Shown here piece by piece: positions 41,024 to 50,341 of a stretch of 64,000 nucleotides of DNA. Under the pieces are notes generated by a model, which made no database searches, was not told where the DNA came from, and saw only the letters and a program-made list of their open reading frames with translations. The stretch spans positions 3,286,001 to 3,350,000 of the forward strand of contig NZ_JBBNAC010000001.1 of NCBI RefSeq assembly GCF_037996825.1, given 5' to 3'. The DNA comes from Bdellovibrio sp. BCCA (GTDB taxonomy: Bacteria; Bdellovibrionota; Bdellovibrionia; Bdellovibrionales; Bdellovibrionaceae). The translations under genes were made by a program, and so were the position numbers. Position 1 is the stretch's first letter, and the number at the start of each line of letters is the position of its first letter.

Positions 41024-43591
41024 GTGAAAAGGTACATCAAAATTTTATTATCAACGACAGTTCTGGTAAGTGCCTGCGCACCTAAGGTCGAAGAACGTCG
41101 TTTCGATGCACCGACAACGTCGTTTGGCCCACGCTCTGCAGATGCCGATGTAACATCAGGTTTAAAAGCTTTTGATTCTTCCCCTGCTCAACTTTCCTGG
41201 CAGGCTTCTGTTCCGACGGCTGTTTATTTTCAACAAGCTGAAAATCTTGTAGCTCTTGGGAAACTCACACACAATGAGGCTTTAACAAACAAAGGCCTTC
41301 AGTGGGTTAAAAATTTCTATCAGCAGCCCCAAACCACCAACTATGTGGATTTAGCACAAAGTCCTTTTGCGGCTCTTGCCGCAGCACAAACGCAGGAAGA
41401 AGTACAAAAAACTTTGAATGAAGTTTCAACGGAACTTGAAAGATCCCGCAAAGTTTTAAGAGAGAGTATTTTAGCTTTGGGAAAAAGCTATTTATGGCCT
41501 CAAAAGCCCGAAAGCCTTGCGAGTGTGCTTCATCATGCCGAAATCTTCACAAGCATTGTGCTAGATAATTTAAATAACATGGACTTGCCACAAATGATTT
41601 CTAAGGGAGTTCATGATGAATTGATCGCACAGACAGCACCTCTTTTTAAGGACGTGCACGTACTTTTAGCCGAACTTGAAAAAACAAAAACGCTCACTCA
41701 GTCTTTAAACCTCGTCGAAAATGCGATTAAAAAATTTGAAGTTGAATTAACGCCTGAATTAAGTAAAAGCCTTAAACAAGGCCGTCAGATCGCGCAGGGC
41801 CTTGATGCCATTAGTGACGAACCTCAAACGGGCCTTACTGTTCTTGTCGATATTTGGAGAATTTTAACTCCGGAGGAGCAGGCGCTTTATTTTAAACCCG
41901 TGAACGATGACCTCTATGATTTCTTAACAAAACAAGACGCCAAAGAATTAGACTGCCTTCGCCGCGATGGTTGCTCTGGCGGGATCTTTAAGGGCATTGC
42001 CAAGAAACTCTTCATTCTTCCTAAAATTAAAAAATACGGTTTAGATCAACTGCAAGCGCAGATGAATGAAAAGACGCGCGGTTACGTGATTGAACAAATC
42101 CAAGCCTTTGCACAAACTTTTGTCGCACAGATCCCACAGACATTTGCCGATAAGATCGACGCGGGACTTGTCAGCAAAGCTGGTGAGCTTCTTTCTGTTC
42201 AAAAAAACTACGCAGACTATATCAAAACGCTTCTGGCTAAGTGGGGGCAAAAAGTTTTGCCAACCTTTAAAGGCCAAGTTTCTGGTTTTGAAGTTTCCAA
42301 TGTCAAAGTAGATATCTCTGCAAAAAATAAAATGTCTTTGCAAGGCGTAGGCACTCTCTCCGATCTGAAAGCGAATACGGCCGGAACCTCGATGATGGCC
42401 AATACTCTCTTGCTTGAGCATAGCTCCCCGGCGGAAGCGTTGAGCTTGCAGTCAGCCCTTTCTCAAGTGAATAAATTAATCAGTATTGGCGGGTATCGTG
42501 ACGATCAAAATAAGTTGATTCCGGCGTTGCTGTCTCCCGTTGAACATGAAAAGAAGCCTTTGGACTTAATGAACCTCACGGCATCTTTGATTTCCTACCG
42601 CATTCCCGACAAGATTCGTATGCAAGATGCCTTTCATGCAGATGAAAAAATGGTTTACGAAAAGAACTTCTCTGCCGCTGCTTATGCAGAACAAATCAAG
42701 GGCCTTAGCCACATGCTTCGCCTGACCGCCGACTGGAAAGAGACCAACTTTGATCACATCCTTGGAAAAATCAAAGCTCAGGAATTAACGGAAGAAATTC
42801 AATCGGAAGCTCTAAATCGCTCTTTATTCCCAAAAGACATGCTCTTTGCTTTAAACATCGGTGACGTGGCGGTTCTTCTTCAAGACATCACGAAAAAGGC
42901 GACACCGGTTTTTTTACTCACTTTAAACAATAACGTCTTGTGGGCCGATCAATACTCAACAAGCACTGAAACGGCGGTCATGGCCGGCATCGTAGATATT
43001 AAGGATGGTCGCAAGTCGAATGTCGTTCAGGCTCAAGATGTCGCAAGATTTTTGTTAGCCCTCGCGGATTTCCTCAACGCTACAGAAGGTGTTGAAAATA
43101 CGAAGTCTTCCATTTTGTTAGAAAAAGATGCGCAAGGGCAGGCTCCTCTGGATGCACTTCTTGAAGGACGTCGTGATTTGAAACTGCTGGTTGTGGCACT
43201 GGCTAATTTTATTTCCAACCAACTGATGACGAAAAAGTCTTTGTTGCAGGCGCATTATTATTTGAACGAGAAAGAGCGCTCGAACAATCCGGAGTTCTTA
43301 GTGGAAGAACAGATTTACGGAATCCGCGCCCTCCTAAAAGCCTGGGAGATCACAAAACTAGACGCTTATCTTTGGTCCGCTCAAGAAATTTACTTTGCGA
43401 TGAATAAAGAGCTTTATAACTCGAAAGAACGTTTTTATATCAACGGCGACGGTTCAAAGCTCGACTTCCCTCAAAAGGTGAATGCGCTTTTAGCTCTTAT
43501 GGAGTTGAAACCCCACCTTCCGAAGCCGAGTCAAGTTCAACTTGAGAAGATTTCAACTCCCTGGTTGAAAGCATTAGAAGACCTACAATAA
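41024..43591 (+). CDS. Large hypothetical lipoprotein, partly alpha-toroid-like
   Basis: An 855-residue lipoprotein (lipobox VLVSAC) from GTG 41024. Most of it is alpha-helical. The C-terminal 100 residues (ALLKAWEITKLDAYLWSAQ, YNSKERFYINGDGSKLDFPQ, NALLALMEL) resemble helices of six-hairpin glycosidase-type toroids, but catalytic residues are not recognised. It is encoded directly after the predicted barrel, suggesting the two act together in the outer membrane. Function unknown. Confidence 0.65.
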   Translation: MKRYIKILLSTTVLVSACAPKVEERRFDAPTTSFGPRSADADVTSGLKAFDSSPAQLSWQASVPTAVYFQQAENLVALGKLTHNEALTNKGLQWVKNFYQQPQTTNYVDLAQSPFAALAAAQTQEEVQKTLNEVSTELERSRKVLRESILALGKSYLWPQKPESLASVLHHAEIFTSIVLDNLNNMDLPQMISKGVHDELIAQTAPLFKDVHVLLAELEKTKTLTQSLNLVENAIKKFEVELTPELSKSLKQGRQIAQGLDAISDEPQTGLTVLVDIWRILTPEEQALYFKPVNDDLYDFLTKQDAKELDCLRRDGCSGGIFKGIAKKLFILPKIKKYGLDQLQAQMNEKTRGYVIEQIQAFAQTFVAQIPQTFADKIDAGLVSKAGELLSVQKNYADYIKTLLAKWGQKVLPTFKGQVSGFEVSNVKVDISAKNKMSLQGVGTLSDLKANTAGTSMMANTLLLEHSSPAEALSLQSALSQVNKLISIGGYRDDQNKLIPALLSPVEHEKKPLDLMNLTASLISYRIPDKIRMQDAFHADEKMVYEKNFSAAAYAEQIKGLSHMLRLTADWKETNFDHILGKIKAQELTEEIQSEALNRSLFPKDMLFALNIGDVAVLLQDITKKATPVFLLTLNNNVLWADQYSTSTETAVMAGIVDIKDGRKSNVVQAQDVARFLLALADFLNATEGVENTKSSILLEKDAQGQAPLDALLEGRRDLKLLVVALANFISNQLMTKKSLLQAHYYLNEKERSNNPEFLVEEQIYGIRALLKAWEITKLDAYLWSAQEIYFAMNKELYNSKERFYINGDGSKLDFPQKVNALLALMELKPHLPKPSQVQLEKISTPWLKALEDLQ

Positions 43592-43608
43592 AAAAAGGAG
43601 AAGTCTTC

Positions 43609-44004
43609 TTAGTCGTTGTCGCCTTCCGGAGCGATTTTTTGGATCATCTCACGAAAACTGTTTTGATCTGAGTTCGGAACTTCGCGGCGGTCCAAGGTGA
43701 ACTTGATATATTTTACAAAGTTTCTCTCAAATTTCTGATTGATGGTGTCGCGAATGTGGTTCCCCATAAAGCTCATTTGCTGCATCCAGGTGGAGTTGCG
43801 CACCCAAACGTACAAGGTCCCTCTTTGAAAGCCCACAGGTTCGGCGTTTTTGGCAATTGTAGGACCCACAACCTCTTCCCATTTTGCCCATAATTTCCAG
43901 CGCATAAACTGCTCGGACAATGGCGACTTGCCATTTTCGAAAAGACTCTGTAGTACTTCCGAGCCGATAGATAATTTGCCTTTGGGTTTCTGATTGGAAT
44001 CCAT
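43609..44004 (-). CDS. DciA/DUF721-family protein
   Basis: A 131-residue protein of the DUF721 family. DciA proteins recruit or load the replicative helicase DnaB in bacteria without DnaC. The typical core is present (MRWKLWAKWEEVVGPTIAKNA, in two parts), then VGFQRGTLYVWVRNSTWMQQMSF. ATG 44004 is preferred; a longer frame to 44040 overlaps the divergent trmFO start. It is divergent from trmFO with about 22 bp between starts. Length fits the short forms of the family. Confidence 0.78.
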   Translation of the reverse strand: MDSNQKPKGKLSIGSEVLQSLFENGKSPLSEQFMRWKLWAKWEEVVGPTIAKNAEPVGFQRGTLYVWVRNSTWMQQMSFMGNHIRDTINQKFERNFVKYIKFTLDRREVPNSDQNSFREMIQKIAPEGDND

Positions 44005-44026
44005 TAAGAAAAGGTCTACCACAAAG

Positions 44027-45349
44027 ATGACAAATTTCACTCAAAATCAAAAAATTACAGTCGTTGGCGCGGGGCTCGCGGGCTCGGAATGCGCTTTACA
44101 ACTTGCTGACATGGGTTATCAGGTCGTCCTTTACGAAATGCGCGACAAAACTATGACCCCAGCGCATAAGACAAATAAATTTGCAGAGTTGGTGTGTTCA
44201 AATTCTTTTGGCAGCTTGGGCGAACATTCAGCTCCAGGACAGCTTAAGTGGGAAGCGCAAAAACTGGGTTCGCATATCCTTAAGGCTGCTTTTGAAGCGC
44301 AAGTTCCTGCGGGACAAGCTTTGGGTATGGACCGCGAGGTTTTCTCTGCGGTCATGACAGAGAAAGTTAAAAATCATCCGCGCATTGAAGTTCGTAACGA
44401 CGTTGTTAAATCTTTGGATGAAATTCCTCGTCCGGCTGTGATCGCAACAGGTCCTTTGACTCACGACGATTTAGCAGAAAGCATGCGCAAACACTTTGGC
44501 GACGAGTTTTTGTATTTCTTTGATGCCATTGCACCGATCATTGATGCGGATTCTATCAATACAGAAATTGCGTGGAAGGCCGATCGCTATGACAAGGGCA
44601 CGGGTGATTACTACAACTGCCCGATGAACAAAGAAGAATACAATCGCTTCATCGAAGAAATTAAAAACGCACGCAAGATCGAACCCAAAGATTTCGAAAA
44701 GACGGATTTCTTTGAAGGCTGCATGCCGATTGAAGTGATGGTGGATCGCGGACCTCAGACATTGCGTTTTGGTCCGATGAAGCCGATTGGTTTGGATGAT
44801 CCTCGCACGGGCCGTTATCCTTGGGCCGTCGTGCAACTTCGCCAAGACAACAAAGAAGGCACGGCTTACAATATGGTGGGCTTTCAAACACGCATGGCTT
44901 ACGGTGAACAAGTGCGTGTCTTCCGTATGATCCCGGGTCTTGAGAACGCTGAGTTTTTGAAACTAGGAAGCATTCACCGAAATCTTTTTATCAATTCTCC
45001 CAAGAGATTGAATAAAGATCTTTCAAGCAAAAATGATCCTTGGTTGTTCTTCGCAGGACAAATCACAGGCGTGGAAGGATATTTTGAATCTACTTGCACG
45101 GGTTTGATGGTCTCTCGCTTCTTACATCAGAAATTGCAAGACCGTCCGTTCTCGCCGCCTCCGCGCGCAAGTGCCTTTGGATCCCTGCTTGAAGCGATCA
45201 CAGATCCGACAAGAGCTGAACACTTCCAACCAACGAATATCAACTTTGCCCTTCTTCCTCCCCTTGCGGAAAAAGAAAGAGACAAAGAGCTTCGCAAGAA
45301 AAAACAAATTGGTTTAGCCAGAGAAGCGCTTGAAAGTTGGCAAGCATAA
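44027..45349 (+). CDS. trmFO: tRNA (uracil-54-C5)-methyltransferase, folate/FAD-dependent
   Basis: TrmFO makes ribothymidine at position 54 of tRNA, using methylenetetrahydrofolate and FAD. The 440 residues start with the FAD-binding ITVVGAGLAGSECALQLAD, followed by VLYEMRDKTMTPAHKT, ELVCSNSFGS, and the conserved C-terminal GQITGVEGYFESTCTGLM. ATG 44027 fits the family N-terminus; an open frame reaches 43994. Length matches. Confidence 0.95.
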   Translation: MTNFTQNQKITVVGAGLAGSECALQLADMGYQVVLYEMRDKTMTPAHKTNKFAELVCSNSFGSLGEHSAPGQLKWEAQKLGSHILKAAFEAQVPAGQALGMDREVFSAVMTEKVKNHPRIEVRNDVVKSLDEIPRPAVIATGPLTHDDLAESMRKHFGDEFLYFFDAIAPIIDADSINTEIAWKADRYDKGTGDYYNCPMNKEEYNRFIEEIKNARKIEPKDFEKTDFFEGCMPIEVMVDRGPQTLRFGPMKPIGLDDPRTGRYPWAVVQLRQDNKEGTAYNMVGFQTRMAYGEQVRVFRMIPGLENAEFLKLGSIHRNLFINSPKRLNKDLSSKNDPWLFFAGQITGVEGYFESTCTGLMVSRFLHQKLQDRPFSPPPRASAFGSLLEAITDPTRAEHFQPTNINFALLPPLAEKERDKELRKKKQIGLAREALESWQA

Positions 45350-45376
45350 AAAAAGCCCGGGTCTTCCGGGCTTTTC
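45347..45376. terminator. Bidirectional intrinsic terminator between trmFO and a protease gene
   Basis: AAAAGCCCGG (45351-45360) pairs with CCGGGCTTTT (45366-45375) around loop GTCTT; A-rich sequence precedes and T-rich sequence follows. It serves the convergent genes trmFO and the trypsin-like protease gene. Confidence 0.88.
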
Positions 45377-45377
45377 T

Positions 45378-46181
45378 TTAACGAATCGACATCAAAAATT
45401 CAGATGTCTTTTTAATCCACGGCAAATAAGCGTCCACGCGAGAGTAAATGGAATTGTTAGGACATTTTGCCGTAATCACTAAATCTAATGCGTCTCCGCG
45501 ACTGGCAACGGCTGCCAAATACAACTTCCCATCTTTCTGAATGTAAGCAGGCCCGCCCGAATCGCCTTGGCAAACACCCTTGCGAGTTGATTGCGCCATC
45601 ATCAGTTCCGTTTTTCCAAACTGAGCCTCTTTGACATTCAAATTGGTGGTGCGAAGAACGCCGGCTTTATTTCCAAGCCATGCGGAGCTTAAACCGTATC
45701 CTGCAACGACTGCCTCTGTACCCACTTGAAGATTTTTAAAGTCACCATACAGAGGAGCCGGAGCATAACCCGCAGGCAAGTCACCCGTGATTCGAACTAA
45801 CGCGATATCAGCTCTGTCTTGTTTTTTGCTATTGTCGAAGTCTTCGTGTTGCAAAGCTTTGAGCGCATAACGAGAATTATAGGCATTGATCTCTTTCATA
45901 TCTTGAGTGAAAAACACCAAAAGCTCGTGAGAGCCCGGAACCACACAATGAGCCGCCGTTAGAATCAACTGCGAAGAAATCAAAGTGCCCGTGCAAAGCG
46001 ATCCGGTCATCTCATCAAGAAGACCCACTGTCGAGCGCGCAATTGGAGAAACCATGTTCACCTTTTCACCGCCCACAACACCGCTTTGCGAATCTTCCGA
46101 AAAAATTTCCGAAGAGTTTTGTCCTGCACACGCCGACATCATCGTCGCCGCCATCAAAGCCATCGTGAGTTTTTTGACCAT
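45378..46181 (-). CDS. Trypsin-like serine protease, lipoprotein
   Basis: A 267-residue S1 peptidase-like lipoprotein (lipobox MMSACAG). It has VVGGEKVN at the mature start, His in LTAAHC, Asp in RADIALVRI and Ser in CQGDSGGPAY, so the triad is intact. Similar to the protease at 38840 (IVGG/VVGG and GVCQGDSGGPA, plus TTNLNV/RTVDLNV strands), probably paralogues. Likely digestive or envelope-remodelling. Starts ATG 46181 with GAGGTG upstream. Confidence 0.9.
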   Translation of the reverse strand: MVKKLTMALMAATMMSACAGQNSSEIFSEDSQSGVVGGEKVNMVSPIARSTVGLLDEMTGSLCTGTLISSQLILTAAHCVVPGSHELLVFFTQDMKEINAYNSRYALKALQHEDFDNSKKQDRADIALVRITGDLPAGYAPAPLYGDFKNLQVGTEAVVAGYGLSSAWLGNKAGVLRTTNLNVKEAQFGKTELMMAQSTRKGVCQGDSGGPAYIQKDGKLYLAAVASRGDALDLVITAKCPNNSIYSRVDAYLPWIKKTSEFLMSIR

Positions 46182-46369
46182 AGATCACCTCTAAAGAGTG
46201 ACCTAGTTTTAACAGTTTTTCAGAGGGAAAGGTGGAAAAAGATAGAAAGTGACAGACTTTGTTTCTGTCGAAAACTTCGTCACCATCAGAGAGAATTATT
46301 GCGTTTTAGAAGAAGATTTTCAGAAGGAGAAGCGTTTCTTTCATTCAAAGAAACACTTCCATCAAAAGA

Positions 46370-46984
46370 CTAAGCAAGATCTGCTTCGCGTTTCAATTTC
46401 CAATCGAGTGTCGGCATGTCCACTTCAGGTTTAAAATGCTGACGGCAACGAGCTTCATAAGCATCGTGAGTTCCGACCAGAACTTGGCCGTCTCCACCAG
46501 AAGTACGTTGAGTGCGACTTGCCGTATTTCCACAAACAACACAAACGGCGTGTTGCTTTGTCACGCTTTCTGCAATCGCCATCAATGTCGGCATAGGTTC
46601 GAAAGGTTTTCCCTGCCAGTCTGTATCAAGGCCTGCGATGATCACGCGAAGACCACGGTCCGCAAGGTCTTGAGCTACCTTCACAAGATTTTGCGAGAAG
46701 AATTGTCCTTCATCGATACCTACCACTTTGGTGCCGGGCTTAAGGTGATTCCAGATTTCATCTGCATCGTTGATCGGTAAAGAATCAATCGTAGTCAGAT
46801 CGTGAGACGTCACAGCCATTTCGTTGTAGCGTTTATCGATGATCGGTTTAAAAACTTGAATTTGCTGACGCGCGAACTCCGCGCGACGCAAACGACGGAT
46901 CAATTCTTCGGTTTTTCCACTGAACATGGAACCTACAACCACTTCGATCCAACCTCTGGCGTGAACATAAGAAAACTCAGACAC
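46370..46984 (-). CDS. tdk: Thymidine kinase
   Basis: Thymidine kinase phosphorylates thymidine to dTMP for salvage. The 204 residues contain the P-loop GSMFSGKTEELIRRLRRAEFA (two parts), IDEGQFF Asp-Glu region, the catalytic/lasso segment and zinc cysteines CVVCGNTASRTQR plus CRQHF. Length is typical of type II tdk. The gene stands alone between the trypsin-like gene and the Cys-rich protein gene. Salvage of prey nucleosides would suit a predator; that is inference. Confidence 0.95.
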   Translation of the reverse strand: MSEFSYVHARGWIEVVVGSMFSGKTEELIRRLRRAEFARQQIQVFKPIIDKRYNEMAVTSHDLTTIDSLPINDADEIWNHLKPGTKVVGIDEGQFFSQNLVKVAQDLADRGLRVIIAGLDTDWQGKPFEPMPTLMAIAESVTKQHAVCVVCGNTASRTQRTSGGDGQVLVGTHDAYEARCRQHFKPEVDMPTLDWKLKREADLA

Positions 46985-47058
46985 GGTAACCCCTCAGTTC
47001 GTTGTCTTCATCGAAATCACGATCAAACAAACCACCGGGAGAGTCAATCAGGGACGCA

Positions 47059-48693
47059 TTAAGGCATGAGGTTTGAGCTTTCGTTTTGATAACGATTCTG
47101 AATTTTAAGCCAAATGTTTGAGTGCGGACCCGTAATACCATCAGGTCCGCTAGCTCCGTTGGGATAACGGCGATCATTTTGGCCGCCAGGTAAAAACTTT
47201 TGCAACTCTTGGGAAGAGGCCGAGTTTCCACCCACGCGTTGGGCGCCATTCGCATTGGCCATAGCATTAGAGCCCGAGCCATTTCCGTAGGCACCGTAAC
47301 TGCCACCTCCACCACCTCCGTAGAAGCCACCAAGAACACCGTGATCATTGCCATCTCCGGCATTCGCGACACCACGACCGGAAGCCGAGCCCCCACCACC
47401 GCTTCCACCCGCAGAACCTCCCAGAGCTTCGCCGCCTTGACGGCCTTCCGCGACAGTTCCCGGTCCACTTGAGTTCAGTTTTCCTTGCGTGACCGAAGGA
47501 GTACCAAACATGTCTCCGCCACCGCCGGAAGCTTGTGAAGCCGCACGGCCCGAAGGATCTGTGCTTGCAGCTATGGATTCTCCTCCGGCTTTTTGTTCAG
47601 CTAAAGTGCACGTGCGAGCGTTTGGATCCTTCTGACAGATGCACACACGATTTTCAGCCGCCGCTGTTGGATCAGAGCAATCAACGGGATTGGCGCGACT
47701 GCAACCTGGATAAGACGGAGTGGCTTTACAAAATTCAGGAGCATTGGCAGCAAGACCACCGTAAGTATCTTCACGACATCCCGCTGAAACGGTCAGAGCA
47801 TTACCGTATTCTTTAATCGCTTTTTCTGCCTCAGTAATTTTTGTATCGAGTGCTTCACACTTTGTTCTATTTCCAGAAACATTGTTTTGATACTGCGACA
47901 TCGCTTCTGAAACTTGTTGCGATGTTAAATGCGGGAAGCACGTCGAAGATCTTTCAGAAATGAACGTGTTCACTTTCGCACAGCTATCAAAACAAGAATT
48001 CTGAGCTGCTTTACATCTTGATCGATAAGCCGCCACTGTTGCATTCGCGGCCTGACTGACTTTCGCCATTTCTGTGCAAGACTGCGTGATACTTGCGGCG
48101 GCTGTCGCTCCCAAGCGAATTGCTAAATCATTTGTCGAATTTGAGAAAGACGTGAGATCAGAATCATTTTCGCTATCACAGTTTGAAACTGCGATCTGAC
48201 TTTCGGCTTCGCACTTTTGATACGCTTCTGCAAACTCCGCTTGGCACGCGCGAGACTCTGGTGTGTTGGGATCTTCTTGCGGCGTTGGCGTCGTGTCGTC
48301 CACGGTGGGAGTTGTGCTCGCCGTTGTCATCGTTGGTGTCGGAGTCGCGGAAGGGCGAGTTCTTGTCGAAGCCGTCGAAGTTCCCGCACCATTCATACAG
48401 GCATCAAACGCTTTGGTTCCAATAATCAAACCTTGCGCCTGGCATTTTTTAAACTGTGGATTGTCGGGGTGATAACGCTGAGTCATGCTTCCGTCACTGC
48501 GCTCAAGAACACCCCCGGTGGTCTTTAAGCAGGTTTCGTACTCCTGACCGCATTGGGTTTTGTCTTTACTCTTTTTCAGGCAGGCGTTCAAACTGGGTTC
48601 GCAATACTTCACCCCGACAAACGGAGCGGTATGGGCTTCCAACGAAAGGCCGATAGCAAAGGCTAACGAGACAATAGCAAGCCACGATTTCAT
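47059..48693 (-). CDS. Large secreted cysteine- and glycine-rich protein
   Basis: A 544-residue protein with a signal peptide (MKSWLAIVSLAFAIGLSLEAHTA, in two parts). It contains 22 cysteines in pairs separated by 6 to 15 residues within helical stretches, a Thr/Pro-rich linker at about 105-150, and a C-terminal Gly/Ser/Asn-rich zone (GGSGGGGSASGRGVAN, GGGGGSYGAYGNGSG). The last 40 residues are Asn/Pro-rich. No family recognised. Disulfide-rich, linker and flexible tail fit a surface or secreted matrix protein. Confidence 0.75.
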   Translation of the reverse strand: MKSWLAIVSLAFAIGLSLEAHTAPFVGVKYCEPSLNACLKKSKDKTQCGQEYETCLKTTGGVLERSDGSMTQRYHPDNPQFKKCQAQGLIIGTKAFDACMNGAGTSTASTRTRPSATPTPTMTTASTTPTVDDTTPTPQEDPNTPESRACQAEFAEAYQKCEAESQIAVSNCDSENDSDLTSFSNSTNDLAIRLGATAAASITQSCTEMAKVSQAANATVAAYRSRCKAAQNSCFDSCAKVNTFISERSSTCFPHLTSQQVSEAMSQYQNNVSGNRTKCEALDTKITEAEKAIKEYGNALTVSAGCREDTYGGLAANAPEFCKATPSYPGCSRANPVDCSDPTAAAENRVCICQKDPNARTCTLAEQKAGGESIAASTDPSGRAASQASGGGGDMFGTPSVTQGKLNSSGPGTVAEGRQGGEALGGSAGGSGGGGSASGRGVANAGDGNDHGVLGGFYGGGGGGSYGAYGNGSGSNAMANANGAQRVGGNSASSQELQKFLPGGQNDRRYPNGASGPDGITGPHSNIWLKIQNRYQNESSNLMP

Positions 48694-48961
48694 AAGACCA
48701 TTCCCCTGAAAAATAGACGAACTGCTATTTACTTTTCGGAATCTTTGCTCCTAAACATGATCTTTTTTAGGGTCTGCGTCAGATTTGTGAGTTCTGTCTC
48801 AGTTTGTGACGCCTGCCTGTAACTCCCCATGGGGGTTGAAGATTTTTCCAAAGAGGTGCCGATTTTCTGCAAGAACTGTCGATTTTTCATATTTTTAAGG
48901 GTCCCTGAAGCTCTTAATCCTTGCCCCTGCTCCGCACCATCAGGTAGCTAGGCCGAACGTT

Positions 48962-50341
48962 ATGGGTAGGATTTTAAGATTTCGACAGAAATTAACCCGC
49001 GCGTTCCTTGTCGGAGCGTTGGGTGTCACCACCATCGCCATGAATGGCTGCGATGCCATGTATTGGGATGAACAGGAGAGCCTCGCCAAGGTTCAGTCCA
49101 AAGGTGAAGTCGTCGTCCTTACCACGCAAAGTCCTCTTATATATAGTAAGCCCAAACGTGGCGACGCCTTCGGGATCGATCACGATCTGATGGAAAGTTT
49201 CTCGCGCCACTATAATATTAAAATACGCTACGTGGTTTTACCGGATGAAGAGTCGGTGGTCCGCGCGCTCTCGAAGGGTGAAGGCGACGTGGCAGCGGCC
49301 CGATTGAGGACTCCTCATAATAGTATAGGCTTTTTAACAAGCCCGGCCTTTGAAGAAACTTATTTAAGTCTTTACTGTCACAAGAAATCGCAAGTTCAAA
49401 ATATCAAAGATTTGAACGGCAAAAAAATCGCTCTCCTTAATAAAGATAACTACTTAGGACTTTCCGAACGTCTTCGTCAGCTTTCTCCTCAAGTTCAGTT
49501 GGAGATCCTTGAAAATACGAAAACTCAAGATTTGATCGCGACTCTTCCGCAGGGAAAGAGTGATTGCGTGATCGCAGAAAACTTCAGCGGAGATTTCTAC
49601 ACTCGTTATCACACCCAAGTTGAGAAAATCGCAGCGTTAACAGAATCTTACTCTTTGAGTTGGCTTTTGACTCCGGACAATCAGGATCTTTTGCGCTTGA
49701 TGCAGTCTTGGTATCAACAAGCCTCGCGCGAAGACGAAGTGATGCGTGTGCTGGATCGTTATAAAACTTATCTTGCGCAATTAAATAAGCGCGACATCGC
49801 GAAGTTCTTTAAAAAAATTCGTTCGACGTTGCCGATCTATAAAGACGCTTTTAAAGAAGCCGCTGAAGAGCATCACCTTCCTTGGCAATTAGTAGCTTCC
49901 GTCGCTTATCAAGAGTCGCATTGGAATCCGGATGCGCGCAGTTTCACGGGTGTTCGTGGTCTGATGCAATTAACAACGGACACAGCAGATCACGTGGGCA
50001 TTGAAGATCGCACCGATCCTTTGCAAAGTATTTGGGGCGGATCAAAATATCTGCGCTACTTGTTGGATAAAACACCTGCGAATTTAAATCCCAAAGATCG
50101 TTTGGCTTTAGCACTGGCGGCTTACAATATCGGTCTTGCTCACTTAAAAGATGCTCAGAAGCTTGCAGAGAAAATGGGTCGCAATCCTTATTCTTGGCGC
50201 CACTTGCGTGAAGTGTTGCCGTTACTTGCAGATCCTGAATACGCGGCGGAGCTGGAGTACGGTCCCGCGCGCGGTTACGAGACTGTGGATTTTGTGGAAC
50301 GTGTGAAGTCCTTCTACAATCTCATGAATTCCGCCGGCTAA
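48962..50341 (+). CDS. mltF: MltF-like membrane-bound lytic transglycosylase
   Basis: A 459-residue protein: a signal/lipoprotein N-terminus (AMNGC), a solute-binding (SBP_bac_3) regulatory domain at about 40-280 (KGEVVVLTTQSPLIYS, GDAFGIDHDLMESFSRHYNI), and an SLT lysozyme-like domain at about 290-440 with catalytic Glu in VAYQESHWNPDARS, RGLMQLTTDTA and LALAAYNIGLAHL. MltF cleaves peptidoglycan glycan strands in Gram-negative bacteria. It overlaps the convergent permease gene by 20 bases. Confidence 0.92.
   Translation: MGRILRFRQKLTRAFLVGALGVTTIAMNGCDAMYWDEQESLAKVQSKGEVVVLTTQSPLIYSKPKRGDAFGIDHDLMESFSRHYNIKIRYVVLPDEESVVRALSKGEGDVAAARLRTPHNSIGFLTSPAFEETYLSLYCHKKSQVQNIKDLNGKKIALLNKDNYLGLSERLRQLSPQVQLEILENTKTQDLIATLPQGKSDCVIAENFSGDFYTRYHTQVEKIAALTESYSLSWLLTPDNQDLLRLMQSWYQQASREDEVMRVLDRYKTYLAQLNKRDIAKFFKKIRSTLPIYKDAFKEAAEEHHLPWQLVASVAYQESHWNPDARSFTGVRGLMQLTTDTADHVGIEDRTDPLQSIWGGSKYLRYLLDKTPANLNPKDRLALALAAYNIGLAHLKDAQKLAEKMGRNPYSWRHLREVLPLLADPEYAAELEYGPARGYETVDFVERVKSFYNLMNSAG

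Noticed and set aside
46334-46354. Hairpin GTTTCTTT-CATTC-AAAGAAAC after tdk
   Set aside because: AT-rich stem with no T-run on either strand; too weak to call a terminator.
46977-47468. Val/Thr-rich minus frame overlapping the Cys-rich protein gene
   Set aside because: It is an alternative frame over the Gly-rich repeat coding region; the main frame has a signal peptide and regular cysteines.
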